DNA of 64,000 bases from Stenotrophomonas sp. HITSZ_GD (lineage in GTDB: Bacteria; Pseudomonadota; Gammaproteobacteria; Xanthomonadales; Xanthomonadaceae): NCBI RefSeq assembly GCF_029543105.1, contig NZ_JARQXB010000015.1, positions 17,588 to 81,587 of the forward strand, in the 5' to 3' direction. A model generated the notes under the pieces. The model was not told where the DNA came from. It was given only the letters and a program-made list of their open reading frames with translations, and did not search any database. This document shows positions 18,069-25,978 of the stretch, in pieces (position 1 is the first letter of the stretch; the number at the start of each line of letters is the position of its first letter). The position numbers were made by a program, and so were the translations under genes.

Positions 18069-19042
18069 CAGTTCACTCCTTCGGTCACGGCAGGAGCCAC
18101 GGCAGGGCCGTGGCCCGGATTCGACGGGCCGCCCGCCACCGGGTTCGGCGGCAGGGCCGGGCCGGCCTGCAGTTGCGTTGGCGGCCGGGGTTCCGGCGCC
18201 AGGTTCGCGGCCGAGTCGGCGAGGATGATCAACACCACCCGCCGGTTGGCATTGCGGCCAGCCTCGGTGGAGTTATCGGCACGCGGGCGGAATTCTCCAT
18301 AGCCCACCATCGCCAGCCGGCCCGGGCTCAGGCCCTGGTCGGCGAACAGGTGCACCACCGAGGCCGCGCGCGCGGCCGACAGCTCCCAGTTGGACGGGAA
18401 TTGCGAGGTGGCGATGGGTTGGTTGTCGGTGTAGCCCTCCACGCGCACCCCGTTGGGCGTGCGGCGCAGCACGTCGGCCAGCAGCGAGAGCGTCTGCCGC
18501 GCGCTCTGGTCCAGGCTGGCCGAGCCGGTGTTGAAAAGGATGTCGCTGTGGATCTCCACCTCGATCCACAGCTCCGAGCGCCGCACGCTGATCAGGTTCT
18601 TCTCGATCAGCGGCGACAGCGCCTGGCTCAGCTGCGCGCTCACCGCGTCCAGTTGCCGCTGCGCGCGCGCCAGCTGGTCCTGGTTGCGCAGCGAGACCGG
18701 CATGCGCATCTGCGAGGCCATCGAGGGCAGCAGCGTGGGGTCCGGGCTGGGCGAAGGCGCGGTGGGGCCGCTCTTGGCGCCGGACTTGATCGGCGAGGGG
18801 CGGTCCCAGTTGGCGCCCTGCAACTGGTTGTTGCCGACCTGCACCGGGTTGATGGTGCGCGGCGCGCCGCCGAACGCGGCGGTGAGCGCGTCGGCCATCA
18901 CGCGGTACTTGCCTTCGTTGAGCGAGGAGATGGCGTACATCACCACGAAGAAGGCCAGCAGCAACGTCATCAGGTCGGCGTAGGGGATCGCCCAGGCCTC
19001 GTGGTTGGCGTGCTCGTCATGGGCGGGGCGACGACGGGCCAT
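18068..19042 (-). CDS. motD: MotD, flagellar stator subunit (MotB family)
   Basis: A 324-residue MotB-type protein. The single membrane segment (about 20-42) contains the proton-binding Asp in AIPYADLMTLLLAFF. The periplasmic C-terminal half has an OmpA-like peptidoglycan-binding domain (LFNTGSASLDQS, VEGYTDNQP, ELSAARAASVV). With MotC it forms the second stator type known from Pseudomonas and Xanthomonas. The C-terminal tail of about 50 residues is Pro-rich. Stop and parC start share one base (TGATG). Confidence 0.94.
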   Translation of the reverse strand: MARRRPAHDEHANHEAWAIPYADLMTLLLAFFVVMYAISSLNEGKYRVMADALTAAFGGAPRTINPVQVGNNQLQGANWDRPSPIKSGAKSGPTAPSPSPDPTLLPSMASQMRMPVSLRNQDQLARAQRQLDAVSAQLSQALSPLIEKNLISVRRSELWIEVEIHSDILFNTGSASLDQSARQTLSLLADVLRRTPNGVRVEGYTDNQPIATSQFPSNWELSAARAASVVHLFADQGLSPGRLAMVGYGEFRPRADNSTEAGRNANRRVVLIILADSAANLAPEPRPPTQLQAGPALPPNPVAGGPSNPGHGPAVAPAVTEGVN

Positions 19043-19045
19043 GGC

Positions 19046-19786
19046 TCAGTGCAGGTAGCCGTTGAGCTTGGACTCGATGTTGCGCGGGTTCTCGCCCTGG
19101 GCGATGGCGATGAGCCCTTCGATGATCATCTCGCGCTCGCCGCTGCTGCCGTGGATGACGCTCTTGAGCTTGGCGGCGATGGGCAGGAACAACAGGTTGG
19201 CCGACGCAATGCCGTAGATGGTGGCGGTGAACGCGGCGGCGATGCCGTGGCCAAGCTTGCTCGGGTCGGCCAGGTTCTTCATCACCGCGATCAGGCCCAG
19301 CACCGCGCCGATGATGCCCAGCGTCGGCGCGTAGATGCCCATGCCCTCGAACACGCGCGCGGCGGCCAGGTCGTGCTTCTCCTGCTGCTCGACCTCGATC
19401 TCCAGCATGCGCCGCATCTGCTCCGGCTCCACGCCGTCCACCAGCATCTGCAGGCCCTTGCGCAGGAAGGCATCGTCCTGGCGCGTGACCTGCGGCTCCA
19501 GGCCCAGCAGGCCCTGGCGGCGGGCGATGTTGCTCCACTCCACGATCTGGCTGATCAGTTCCTCGCGGTCGCTGGCCGGCGGGCTGAACACCCAGCCCAC
19601 GATCTGGAACGCGCGCTTGAACACCGCCGGGGCGGTGTGCAGCAGGATCGCCGCGATCGTGCCGATGATCACGATCACGAAGGCCGCCGGCGACCACAGC
19701 GAGGCGAGGCCCGCGCCCTTGAGCACGCTGCCGCCGACCAGGGCGGCCAGCGCGAGCACGATTCCGGTGACACTGAGCTTGTCCAT
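19046..19786 (-). CDS. motC: MotC, flagellar stator subunit (MotA family)
   Basis: A 246-residue MotA/TolQ-family protein with four membrane segments. The last two span about 146-200 (MGIYAPTLGIIGAVLGLIAV, then TATIYGIASANLLFLPIA), with the large cytoplasmic loop between segments two and three. I chose ATG at 19786 (MDKLSVTGIV). A GTG 22 codons upstream would place the start above the FliA promoter that lies immediately in front of this ATG. MotC and MotD form the proton channel that drives the rotor. Confidence 0.95.
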   Translation of the reverse strand: MDKLSVTGIVLALAALVGGSVLKGAGLASLWSPAAFVIVIIGTIAAILLHTAPAVFKRAFQIVGWVFSPPASDREELISQIVEWSNIARRQGLLGLEPQVTRQDDAFLRKGLQMLVDGVEPEQMRRMLEIEVEQQEKHDLAAARVFEGMGIYAPTLGIIGAVLGLIAVMKNLADPSKLGHGIAAAFTATIYGIASANLLFLPIAAKLKSVIHGSSGEREMIIEGLIAIAQGENPRNIESKLNGYLH

Positions 19787-19793
19787 GAAGCCT

Positions 19794-19820
19794 TTATCGG
19801 CGGCGCGGCGTCGCGCTTGA
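19794..19820 (-). promoter_or_regulatory. FliA (sigma28) promoter of motC-motD
   Basis: Minus-strand TCAA (19817-19820), 15 bases, then a perfect GCCGATAA (19794-19801). This internal promoter would let the stator, parC, parP and second CheA genes be transcribed as late genes independently of flhB. The -10 lies only 7 bases from the motC ATG, so the transcript would have almost no leader. Confidence 0.72.
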
Positions 19821-19939
19821 AGGCTTAGTGAGCGGGGAACGACCGGCGTCACACTTCTGTGTGGCAGCCGCGCCTGGGCATGGCGATCCGGCTGCCCGGC
19901 GCGGGCAGCGCGTGTCGGCGGATGGAAGCGTTCGGCGCG

Positions 19940-21664
19940 TCAGTCGCTGGCGCGCAGGCCGTCCACGTCGAGGATCAACGCCATGCGGCCATCGCCGATC
20001 AGCGTGGCGCCGGCGTAGCCGGGCAGGCCGCGCAGGGCGCGCGGCAGGGGCTTGATCACCACTTCCTCGCGGCCGCGTACCTGGTCCACGACCAGGCCAA
20101 AGCGCGTCTCGCCCGCTTGCAGCAGCACCACCGTCAACAGCGCGGCGGGCGCGGGTTCCACGCCGAGCCAGCGGCGCAGGTCCACCAGCGGCAGCGTGTG
20201 CGAACGGCGGTCGAGCACCGCGCGGCCGTCGAACCAGCCCAGCGAGGTCTGCGGCGCGTGCAGCACTTCCACCACGCGTGCCAGCGGCAGGGCGTATACG
20301 TGTTCGCCGGCCTGCACCAGCAGGGTCGGCAGGATCGCCAGCGTCAGCGGCACGCGGATCATGAAGCGGCTGCCGCGGCCGAGTTCGGACTGGATCTGGA
20401 TGGTGCCGCTCAGCTCGCGAATGCGCGACTGCACCACGTCCATGCCCACGCCGCGGCCGGAGATGTCGGTGACTTCGGTCTTGGTGGAGAAGCCGGGCAG
20501 GAAGATCAGGTGCAGGCACTCGTCGGTGCTCAGGCGCGCGGCGGCTTCGGCGTCGATCAGGCCCTTCTCGCGGGCCTTCTCGCGCAGGCGTTCCGGGTCG
20601 ATGCCGGCGCCGTCGTCCTGCACCTCGATGCTGACGTAGTCGCCTTCCTGCTGCGCGGACAGCCGCACGTGGCCGCTGCGCGGCTTGCCGGAGGCCTCGC
20701 GCAGCGACGGTGCCTCGATGCCGTGGTCGATCGCGTTGCGCACCAGGTGCACCAGCGGATCGGCCAGCGCCTCGACCAGGTTGCGGTCCAGCTCGGTTTC
20801 CGCGCCGACCAGTTCCAGGTCCACTTCCTTCTGCAGCGAGCGCGCCACGTCGCGCGCCACCTTCGGGAAGCGCGAGAACACCTTGCCCACCGGCTGCATG
20901 CGCGTACGCATCACCGCCGATTGCAGGCGCGCGGTGGCGATGTCGAGCACGCTGACGGCGCGGTCCAGTTCCTCGTCGCGCAGGCGTGCGCGCAAGGTCT
21001 TCAGGCGGTTGCGCGACAACACCAGCTCGCCGATCAGGTTGACGATCGCATCCAGGCGCTTGGTGTCCACGCGCACGGTGTGTTCGACCTCGGCGGCCGG
21101 CTTGGCGGCGGCGCCGGGCTTGGGGGCCGCGGCGGCGACAGCGGGCAGCGGTGTGGCGGGCAATGGCTTGGCGCCCGGCGCGGCATCGCCATGCAGGGCG
21201 TCGAGCAGGTGCTCGAACTCGTCCTCGCTGATGAGATCGCCGCCGCCGGCGGCGGCCAGCGGCGCGGCGGCCACCACGGGCGCGGCGCCGTGCGCGTCGA
21301 ACTGCGCGATCAGCGCCGGCGGTGCGTGCGTGGGTTCGCGCCCGGCCGACACCGCGTCAAGCATCGATTGCAGGTAGTCCAGCGATTGCTGGGCCGCGTC
21401 GAAGTGCTGCGCCAGCAGGGTGATCTCGCCCGAACGCGCCTTGCCCAGCGTGTCCTCGGCGGCGTGGCACAGCTCGACCATGGCGTGGATCGCCAGGAAG
21501 CCGGCGCCACCCTTGAGCGTGTGGAAGCCGCGGAACACGGCGTTGAGCTGATCCGCGTCTTCCGGTGCCTGTTCCAGCGACACCAGCTGTTCGCCGAGGC
21601 GATCCAGGATCTCCTGGGCCTCGATGATGAAATCCGCTGCGATGTCGTCCGGCACGGCACTCAT
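19940..21664 (-). CDS. cheA: CheA histidine kinase (main flagellar CheA)
   Basis: A 574-residue CheA: HPt with His48 in RGFHTLKGGA, no full P2 domain, then a short acidic element EDEFEHLLDALHG (about 147-159) in an Ala/Pro-rich linker, P3 (RLDAIVNLIGELVLSRNRL), P4 ATPase with HLVRNAIDHG, VQDDGAGID and GRGVGMDVV, and the CheW-like P5. The short acidic element resembles the LID region through which ParP retains CheA at the pole in Vibrio; the second CheA lacks it. Encoded between cheZ and motC, as in Pseudomonas, but without a following cheB. Confidence 0.95.
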   Translation of the reverse strand: MSAVPDDIAADFIIEAQEILDRLGEQLVSLEQAPEDADQLNAVFRGFHTLKGGAGFLAIHAMVELCHAAEDTLGKARSGEITLLAQHFDAAQQSLDYLQSMLDAVSAGREPTHAPPALIAQFDAHGAAPVVAAAPLAAAGGGDLISEDEFEHLLDALHGDAAPGAKPLPATPLPAVAAAAPKPGAAAKPAAEVEHTVRVDTKRLDAIVNLIGELVLSRNRLKTLRARLRDEELDRAVSVLDIATARLQSAVMRTRMQPVGKVFSRFPKVARDVARSLQKEVDLELVGAETELDRNLVEALADPLVHLVRNAIDHGIEAPSLREASGKPRSGHVRLSAQQEGDYVSIEVQDDGAGIDPERLREKAREKGLIDAEAAARLSTDECLHLIFLPGFSTKTEVTDISGRGVGMDVVQSRIRELSGTIQIQSELGRGSRFMIRVPLTLAILPTLLVQAGEHVYALPLARVVEVLHAPQTSLGWFDGRAVLDRRSHTLPLVDLRRWLGVEPAPAALLTVVLLQAGETRFGLVVDQVRGREEVVIKPLPRALRGLPGYAGATLIGDGRMALILDVDGLRASD

Positions 21665-21667
21665 GGT

Positions 21668-22285
21668 TTACAGCCCCAGCGTGGAAAGCAGGTCGTCGGC
21701 GTCCACCTGCGAGACGGCGTGGCGGTCCAGGCCGCTCACCGCCGGGCCGGCCAGGCCGTTCTTCTCGCCCTGGGTGTCCTTGGGCGGCAGGCCGAGCGCG
21801 CCGAAGCCCTCGTGGACGCGGCGCACGATGCCGGCCACGCGGCGGATGATCTGCCCGGTGAGGTCCTGGAAGCTCTGGGTCAGCGCCATCTCGGTGAGGT
21901 TGTGGCGGATGCGGTCCAGGATCTCGGTCTGCTCGCCCTGCAGGCCGCCGGCGGCCAGCTGGTCGGCGAGCGTGCGGCATTCCTCGGCCAGGTCCAGCGT
22001 GCGGTGGCTGGCCTGCTCGGTCATCGCCACCACGTGGTCCAGGCGCGCGCAGGCATCGTCCAGTTCGCCGGCCTCGGTCGGCACGGTCGGCAGTTCGCCC
22101 AGCGCCTGGCCCAGCTCGCGCGCCAGCCGGCTCAGGCCCTGCATCATCGGGCGCGTGCGCCACGCGGCCAGCGTATCGATCTCGCGCCGCCAGGCGCTCT
22201 CATCGCCGCTTTCCAGCGCGTCGAGCGCGCCTTGCAGCCGCTCGATCAGCAGCCGGCGCTCTTCCTGTGCGTCGATGGCGTTCAT
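21668..22285 (-). CDS. cheZ: CheZ, CheY-phosphate phosphatase
   Basis: A 205-residue, almost entirely helical protein. The catalytic signature FQDLTGQIIRRV lies at 139-150. The C-terminal tail DADDLLSTLGL matches the amphipathic CheY-binding helix of CheZ. It dephosphorylates CheY-P to end the motor signal. It shares one base with cheY upstream (TGATG) and lies three bases from cheA, as part of the flhB transcription unit. Confidence 0.95.
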   Translation of the reverse strand: MNAIDAQEERRLLIERLQGALDALESGDESAWRREIDTLAAWRTRPMMQGLSRLARELGQALGELPTVPTEAGELDDACARLDHVVAMTEQASHRTLDLAEECRTLADQLAAGGLQGEQTEILDRIRHNLTEMALTQSFQDLTGQIIRRVAGIVRRVHEGFGALGLPPKDTQGEKNGLAGPAVSGLDRHAVSQVDADDLLSTLGL

Positions 22286-22677
22286 CAGGCGGTGGCCGTC
22301 AGGCGTTCGAAGATCTTGCCCAGCTTTTCCTCGAGCGTCTGCGCGGTGAACGGCTTGATGATGTAGCCGTTCACGCCGCTCTGCGCGGCCTCGATGATCT
22401 GCTCGCGCTTGGCCTCGGCGGTCACCATCAGCACCGGCAGCGTGCGCAGCTTCTCGTCGGCGCGGATCGCCTTGAGCAGCTCGATGCCGGTCATGCCCGG
22501 CATGTTCCAGTCGGTGACGACGAAATCGAAGGGGCCCGAACGCAGCGCGGCCAGGGCGCTGTTGCCGTCCTCGGCCTCGGCGGTGTTGGTGAAACCCAGA
22601 TCGGCGAGCAGGTTCTTGACGATGCGCCGCATCGTCGAGAAGTCGTCCACGATCAGGATCCGCATGTTCTTGTTCAC
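22285..22677 (-). CDS. cheY: CheY, flagellar motor response regulator
   Basis: A 130-residue receiver highly similar to E. coli CheY: acidic D11-D12, phosphoacceptor D56 in [10 protein letters not shown], switch residues [11 protein letters not shown] and Lys in YIIKPFTA. Phosphorylated by CheA, it binds FliM/FliN to change rotation. The gene sits between fliA and cheZ, the usual order in polar-flagellated gammaproteobacteria. Confidence 0.97.
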   Translation of the reverse strand: MNKNMRILIVDDFSTMRRIVKNLLADLGFTNTAEAEDGNSALAALRSGPFDFVVTDWNMPGMTGIELLKAIRADEKLRTLPVLMVTAEAKREQIIEAAQSGVNGYIIKPFTAQTLEEKLGKIFERLTATA

Positions 22678-22699
22678 TTCAGGCTCCAGTCAAAGCACA

Positions 22700-23452
22700 T
22701 CATTCGTCGTTGTCCACGCCGGCATCGGCCAGCTCGAAGGTCTTCAGGCGCCCGCGCAGGCGCACCATCGCCTGGCCATGGATCTGGCACACGCGCGATT
22801 CGCTCACGCCGAGCACGGCGCCGATCTCCTTCAGGTTCAATTCCTGCTCGTAATACAGCGACAGCACCAGCTGCTCGCGCTCGGGCAACTGGCCGATGGC
22901 CTTGCCCAGTTCGCGGCCGAACTCGCCGCGCTCGAACAGCTGCTGCGGGTTCGGGCCGCCGCGGGCGATGGTGTCCAGCTCGCCGTGGTCTTCCACGCGC
23001 GATTCCAGGCTCAGCACCTGGCCGCGCGCGGCGTCTTCCATCAGCCGCAGGTATTCGGGCAGCGGCATGTCCATCGCGGCGGCCACCTCGGTGGCGGCGG
23101 CGGCGCGGCCGGTGCTCTGCTCGATCTTGCGGATCGCCGCGGCGGCATCGCGCGCGCGGCGGTGCACCGAACGCGGCACCCAGTCGCCCCGGCGGATCTC
23201 GTCGATCATCGCGCCGCGGATGCGGATCGAGGCGTAGGTCTCGAAGGACGCGCCCTGGTCGGCATCGTAGGAACGCGAGGCCTCGATCAGGCCGATCATG
23301 CCGGCCTGGATCAGGTCGTCGACCTCCACGCTGGCGGGCAGGCGCGCGGCCAGGTGGTGGGCGATGCGGCGCACCAGGTCGGCGTGCTGGGTGACGCAGT
23401 CGGTGGCGTCGCTGGCGCGCTGCACGGCGCGGTACTGCGCGGCCGCGTTCAT
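22700..23452 (-). CDS. fliA: FliA, sigma28 flagellar sigma factor
   Basis: A 250-residue sigma70-family factor. Region 2 contains DDLIQAGMIGLIEASRSYD and GASFETYASIRIRGAMIDEIR, typical of FliA/WhiG. Region 4 contains LNLKEIGAVLGVSESRVCQIH. It directs late flagellar genes, and matching promoters occur at about ten places in this window. ATG 23452 overlaps the flhG stop by four bases. No flgM is present in the window. Confidence 0.97.
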   Translation of the reverse strand: MNAAAQYRAVQRASDATDCVTQHADLVRRIAHHLAARLPASVEVDDLIQAGMIGLIEASRSYDADQGASFETYASIRIRGAMIDEIRRGDWVPRSVHRRARDAAAAIRKIEQSTGRAAAATEVAAAMDMPLPEYLRLMEDAARGQVLSLESRVEDHGELDTIARGGPNPQQLFERGEFGRELGKAIGQLPEREQLVLSLYYEQELNLKEIGAVLGVSESRVCQIHGQAMVRLRGRLKTFELADAGVDNDE

Positions 23453-24333
23453 GCCGCCACCCCGCGCTGGATGATGCGCTCGACGAAGAACTCCACGTTG
23501 CCGCGCGGCGCGGTGGGCGCCTGCCAGCGCGAAGTGCGCCGGGCGATCTCGGCGATCGCCTGCGCCGACGGGCTGGCCGGGTAGGCCTTGATGACCGGTT
23601 GCTGGCGCTGCACCGACAGGCGCAGCCAGTCGTCCTGCGGCACGTGGCCGAGGTAGTTCAGCGAGACATCGCCGAGGAACTTCTCGCACACGCGCGACAG
23701 CTTGTCGTAGAGCAGGCGGCCCTCGTTGGGGTCGCGCACCATGTTGGCGACGATCTGCAAGCGGTCCACGCCACGCTCGCGCGAGAGCACCTTGATCAGC
23801 GCGTAGGCGTCGGTGATCGAGGCCGGCTCGTCGCACACCACCACCACGGTGTCCTGCGCGGCCTGGCAGAAGGTCAGCACGCTGTCGGTGATGCCGGCGG
23901 CGGTGTCGATGACCATCACGTCCAGGTCGCGCTCCAGTTCGGAGAACACGTTGACCAGGCCCACGTGCTGCGCCGGCGCCAGCTCGGCCATGTGCCGGCG
24001 GCCCGAAGCGGCCGGCACCACCAGCACGCCGCCGGGGCCTTCGAGCAGCACTTCCTCCAGCGTGCAGCGGCCGGCGATCAGGTCGGCCAGGGTGAACTTG
24101 GGCGACAGGCCTAGCACCACGTCCAGGTTGGCCAGGCCCAGGTCGGCATCCAGCAGCAGCGTGCGCTTGCCCATGTCGGCCAGCGCCACGGCGAGGTTCG
24201 CCGACAGGTTGGTCTTGCCGACGCCGCCCTTGCCGCCGGTCACGGCGATGGTCCGCACCGGGCCCAGGGGCTCGCTACGGGTCGCCGACAGCGGGAAGGC
24301 GTTGGTCAGCTTGGCGTATTCACGCGACGGCAT
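23449..24333 (-). CDS. flhG: FlhG/FleN, MinD-like regulator of flagellar number
   Basis: A 294-residue MinD/ParA-like ATPase with deviant Walker A KGGVGKT (35-41) and LLLDADLGLANLDVVLGL. The C-terminal SAQAIAEIARR and a final amphipathic helix fit membrane targeting. FlhG stimulates FlhF GTPase and restrains FleQ, limiting flagellar number at the pole. Start MPSREYAKL at 24333 overlaps flhF by 14 bases; a longer in-frame start at 24408 lies deep inside flhF and is unlikely. Confidence 0.96.
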   Translation of the reverse strand: MPSREYAKLTNAFPLSATRSEPLGPVRTIAVTGGKGGVGKTNLSANLAVALADMGKRTLLLDADLGLANLDVVLGLSPKFTLADLIAGRCTLEEVLLEGPGGVLVVPAASGRRHMAELAPAQHVGLVNVFSELERDLDVMVIDTAAGITDSVLTFCQAAQDTVVVVCDEPASITDAYALIKVLSRERGVDRLQIVANMVRDPNEGRLLYDKLSRVCEKFLGDVSLNYLGHVPQDDWLRLSVQRQQPVIKAYPASPSAQAIAEIARRTSRWQAPTAPRGNVEFFVERIIQRGVAA

Positions 24334-25918
24334 GGTTCTGCTCCGGAGTACAGGGCTTATCGGCAGCGCGGCGCAAATCTTCAAGGCGCAGCACCAGGCT
24401 GGCCGCATTGGCCCGGTGGAGGTCGTCGGGGACGCGCTGGCCGTCGGTGACCCAGGTGATGGGCAACTGGTGGTCCACCACCACCGACAGCGCGCTGCCG
24501 AAGCGGCCGGTCTCGTCCAGCTTGGTCAGCACCACGCCCTGCGGGCGGGCGGCGGCGAAGCGGCGGACGACCTCGTCCAGGTCGGCGAAATGGGCATTGG
24601 CCGGCAGCACCAGCAGGGAAGTGACCTGGCGCGCGCCGCGCAGCCAGTTGAGCTGGGCGGCCAGGGCGCGGTCGCGCTGGCCCATGCCGGCAGTGTCGAT
24701 CAGCACCAGCTTGTAGTCGGCCAGGCGTTCGAGCAGCTCGATCAGGCCCTGGTCGCTGTCGGCCTCGTGCACGGCGATGCCGAGCTGGCGACCATAGCTG
24801 TAGAGCTGTTCGCGGCCGCCCACGCGCAGGGTGTCGGTGGTGACCAGCGCCACGTCGCGCGGCGCGTGCTCGGCGGCGAAGCGCGAGGCGAGCTTGGCGA
24901 TGGTGGTGGTCTTGCCGGCGCCGGTCGGGCCGACCAGGGCGATCACCCCGCCGGTCTGCAGCGGGTCGATCGGGGCGATGGGCAGGCGCTTGGACAACAG
25001 GCCGAGCATCAGCCCGCGGCCGCGCGGCAGCTCGGTTTCCGGCGGGATCTGCAAGGCGATGTCGCGGGTGAGGCCGGCATCGAAGCCGTAGTCGTCCAGC
25101 AGCTCCAGCGCCTGGGCGCGCACGGGCGAGCCGCGCAGGCGCTCGTCGGTGAGGCGGTTCATCTCGCGCTCGATCATCTGGCGCATCAGCGCCAGTTCCT
25201 CGCGCAGCTGCGCCAATTGTTCGTCGCTCTGCGGGGCCGGGGGCGCCGGCACGGCGGCCAGGACCGGCGCGGCGACGGGGGACGGCACTTCCGGCGCCAG
25301 CGGCGCGGGCATGGCGATGCGCGGCAGCGCGGTGTCGAGCTCGAAGTCGTTGTCGGCGGCCGGCGCGGCGCGGCGCTTGGCCGGCGCCGGCGTGTCGTCC
25401 GCCTGCGCGGCGGTGGCCGGGCTCGCCACGCTCGCCGTGGCCGTGGCCGCGGCTGCGGCCGCGCGCGGCGCGGCGGCTTGCGCGAAGGTGGCGAAGATCT
25501 CTTCGGGGATGCCGTCGGCGCCGGCGCGCTCGGGCGCGGGCATCGGCGGCACCGGGAACACGGCGCGCTGGCCGGTGGCGGCGGTCGCGCGGGCGGGCTG
25601 GCGCTCGGCCATGGCGGCGATCAGCGCATCGGCCGGCGAGGGCGCGCGGCGTGCGGCGGCCGGGGCCGGGGCGCTCGCCACAGCCGGTGCGGGCGCGGCG
25701 CTGCGCTCGGGCACGGCGGTGGCGACGGCCTTCTGCTCGGCGCGGGCGTTGTCCAGCGCACGCATCACCAGCTCTTCGTCGTAGTTGCTGGCGGCGACGA
25801 TTTCCACGCCCTCGTCGGTACGGCGGTTGGACAGGATCACTGCGTCCGGGCCGTGCTCTTCCCGCACCAGGCGGAAGGCGGTGCGCATGTCGGGGGCGAC
25901 GAAGCGTTTGATTTTCAT
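24320..25918 (-). CDS. flhF: FlhF, SRP-like GTPase for flagellar placement
   Basis: A 532-residue protein with an N-terminal B domain (MKIKRFVAPDMRTAFRLVREE), a long Ala/Pro-rich linker (about 65-230) and a C-terminal NG GTPase: G1 GPTGAGKTTT, then LVTTDTLRVGGREQL, DTAGMGQRD and LTKLDETGRFG. FlhF marks the flagellar pole and recruits early basal-body parts. The linker is longer than in many homologues. The gene follows flhA after a 60-base gap without an obvious promoter. Confidence 0.97.
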   Translation of the reverse strand: MKIKRFVAPDMRTAFRLVREEHGPDAVILSNRRTDEGVEIVAASNYDEELVMRALDNARAEQKAVATAVPERSAAPAPAVASAPAPAAARRAPSPADALIAAMAERQPARATAATGQRAVFPVPPMPAPERAGADGIPEEIFATFAQAAAPRAAAAAATATASVASPATAAQADDTPAPAKRRAAPAADNDFELDTALPRIAMPAPLAPEVPSPVAAPVLAAVPAPPAPQSDEQLAQLREELALMRQMIEREMNRLTDERLRGSPVRAQALELLDDYGFDAGLTRDIALQIPPETELPRGRGLMLGLLSKRLPIAPIDPLQTGGVIALVGPTGAGKTTTIAKLASRFAAEHAPRDVALVTTDTLRVGGREQLYSYGRQLGIAVHEADSDQGLIELLERLADYKLVLIDTAGMGQRDRALAAQLNWLRGARQVTSLLVLPANAHFADLDEVVRRFAAARPQGVVLTKLDETGRFGSALSVVVDHQLPITWVTDGQRVPDDLHRANAASLVLRLEDLRRAADKPCTPEQNHAVA

Positions 25919-25978
25919 GTCAGGGCCGGATGGGTGTTCGGGTTCGGTGTTCGGGGGTGACGTCGTGATCCACTGCTA

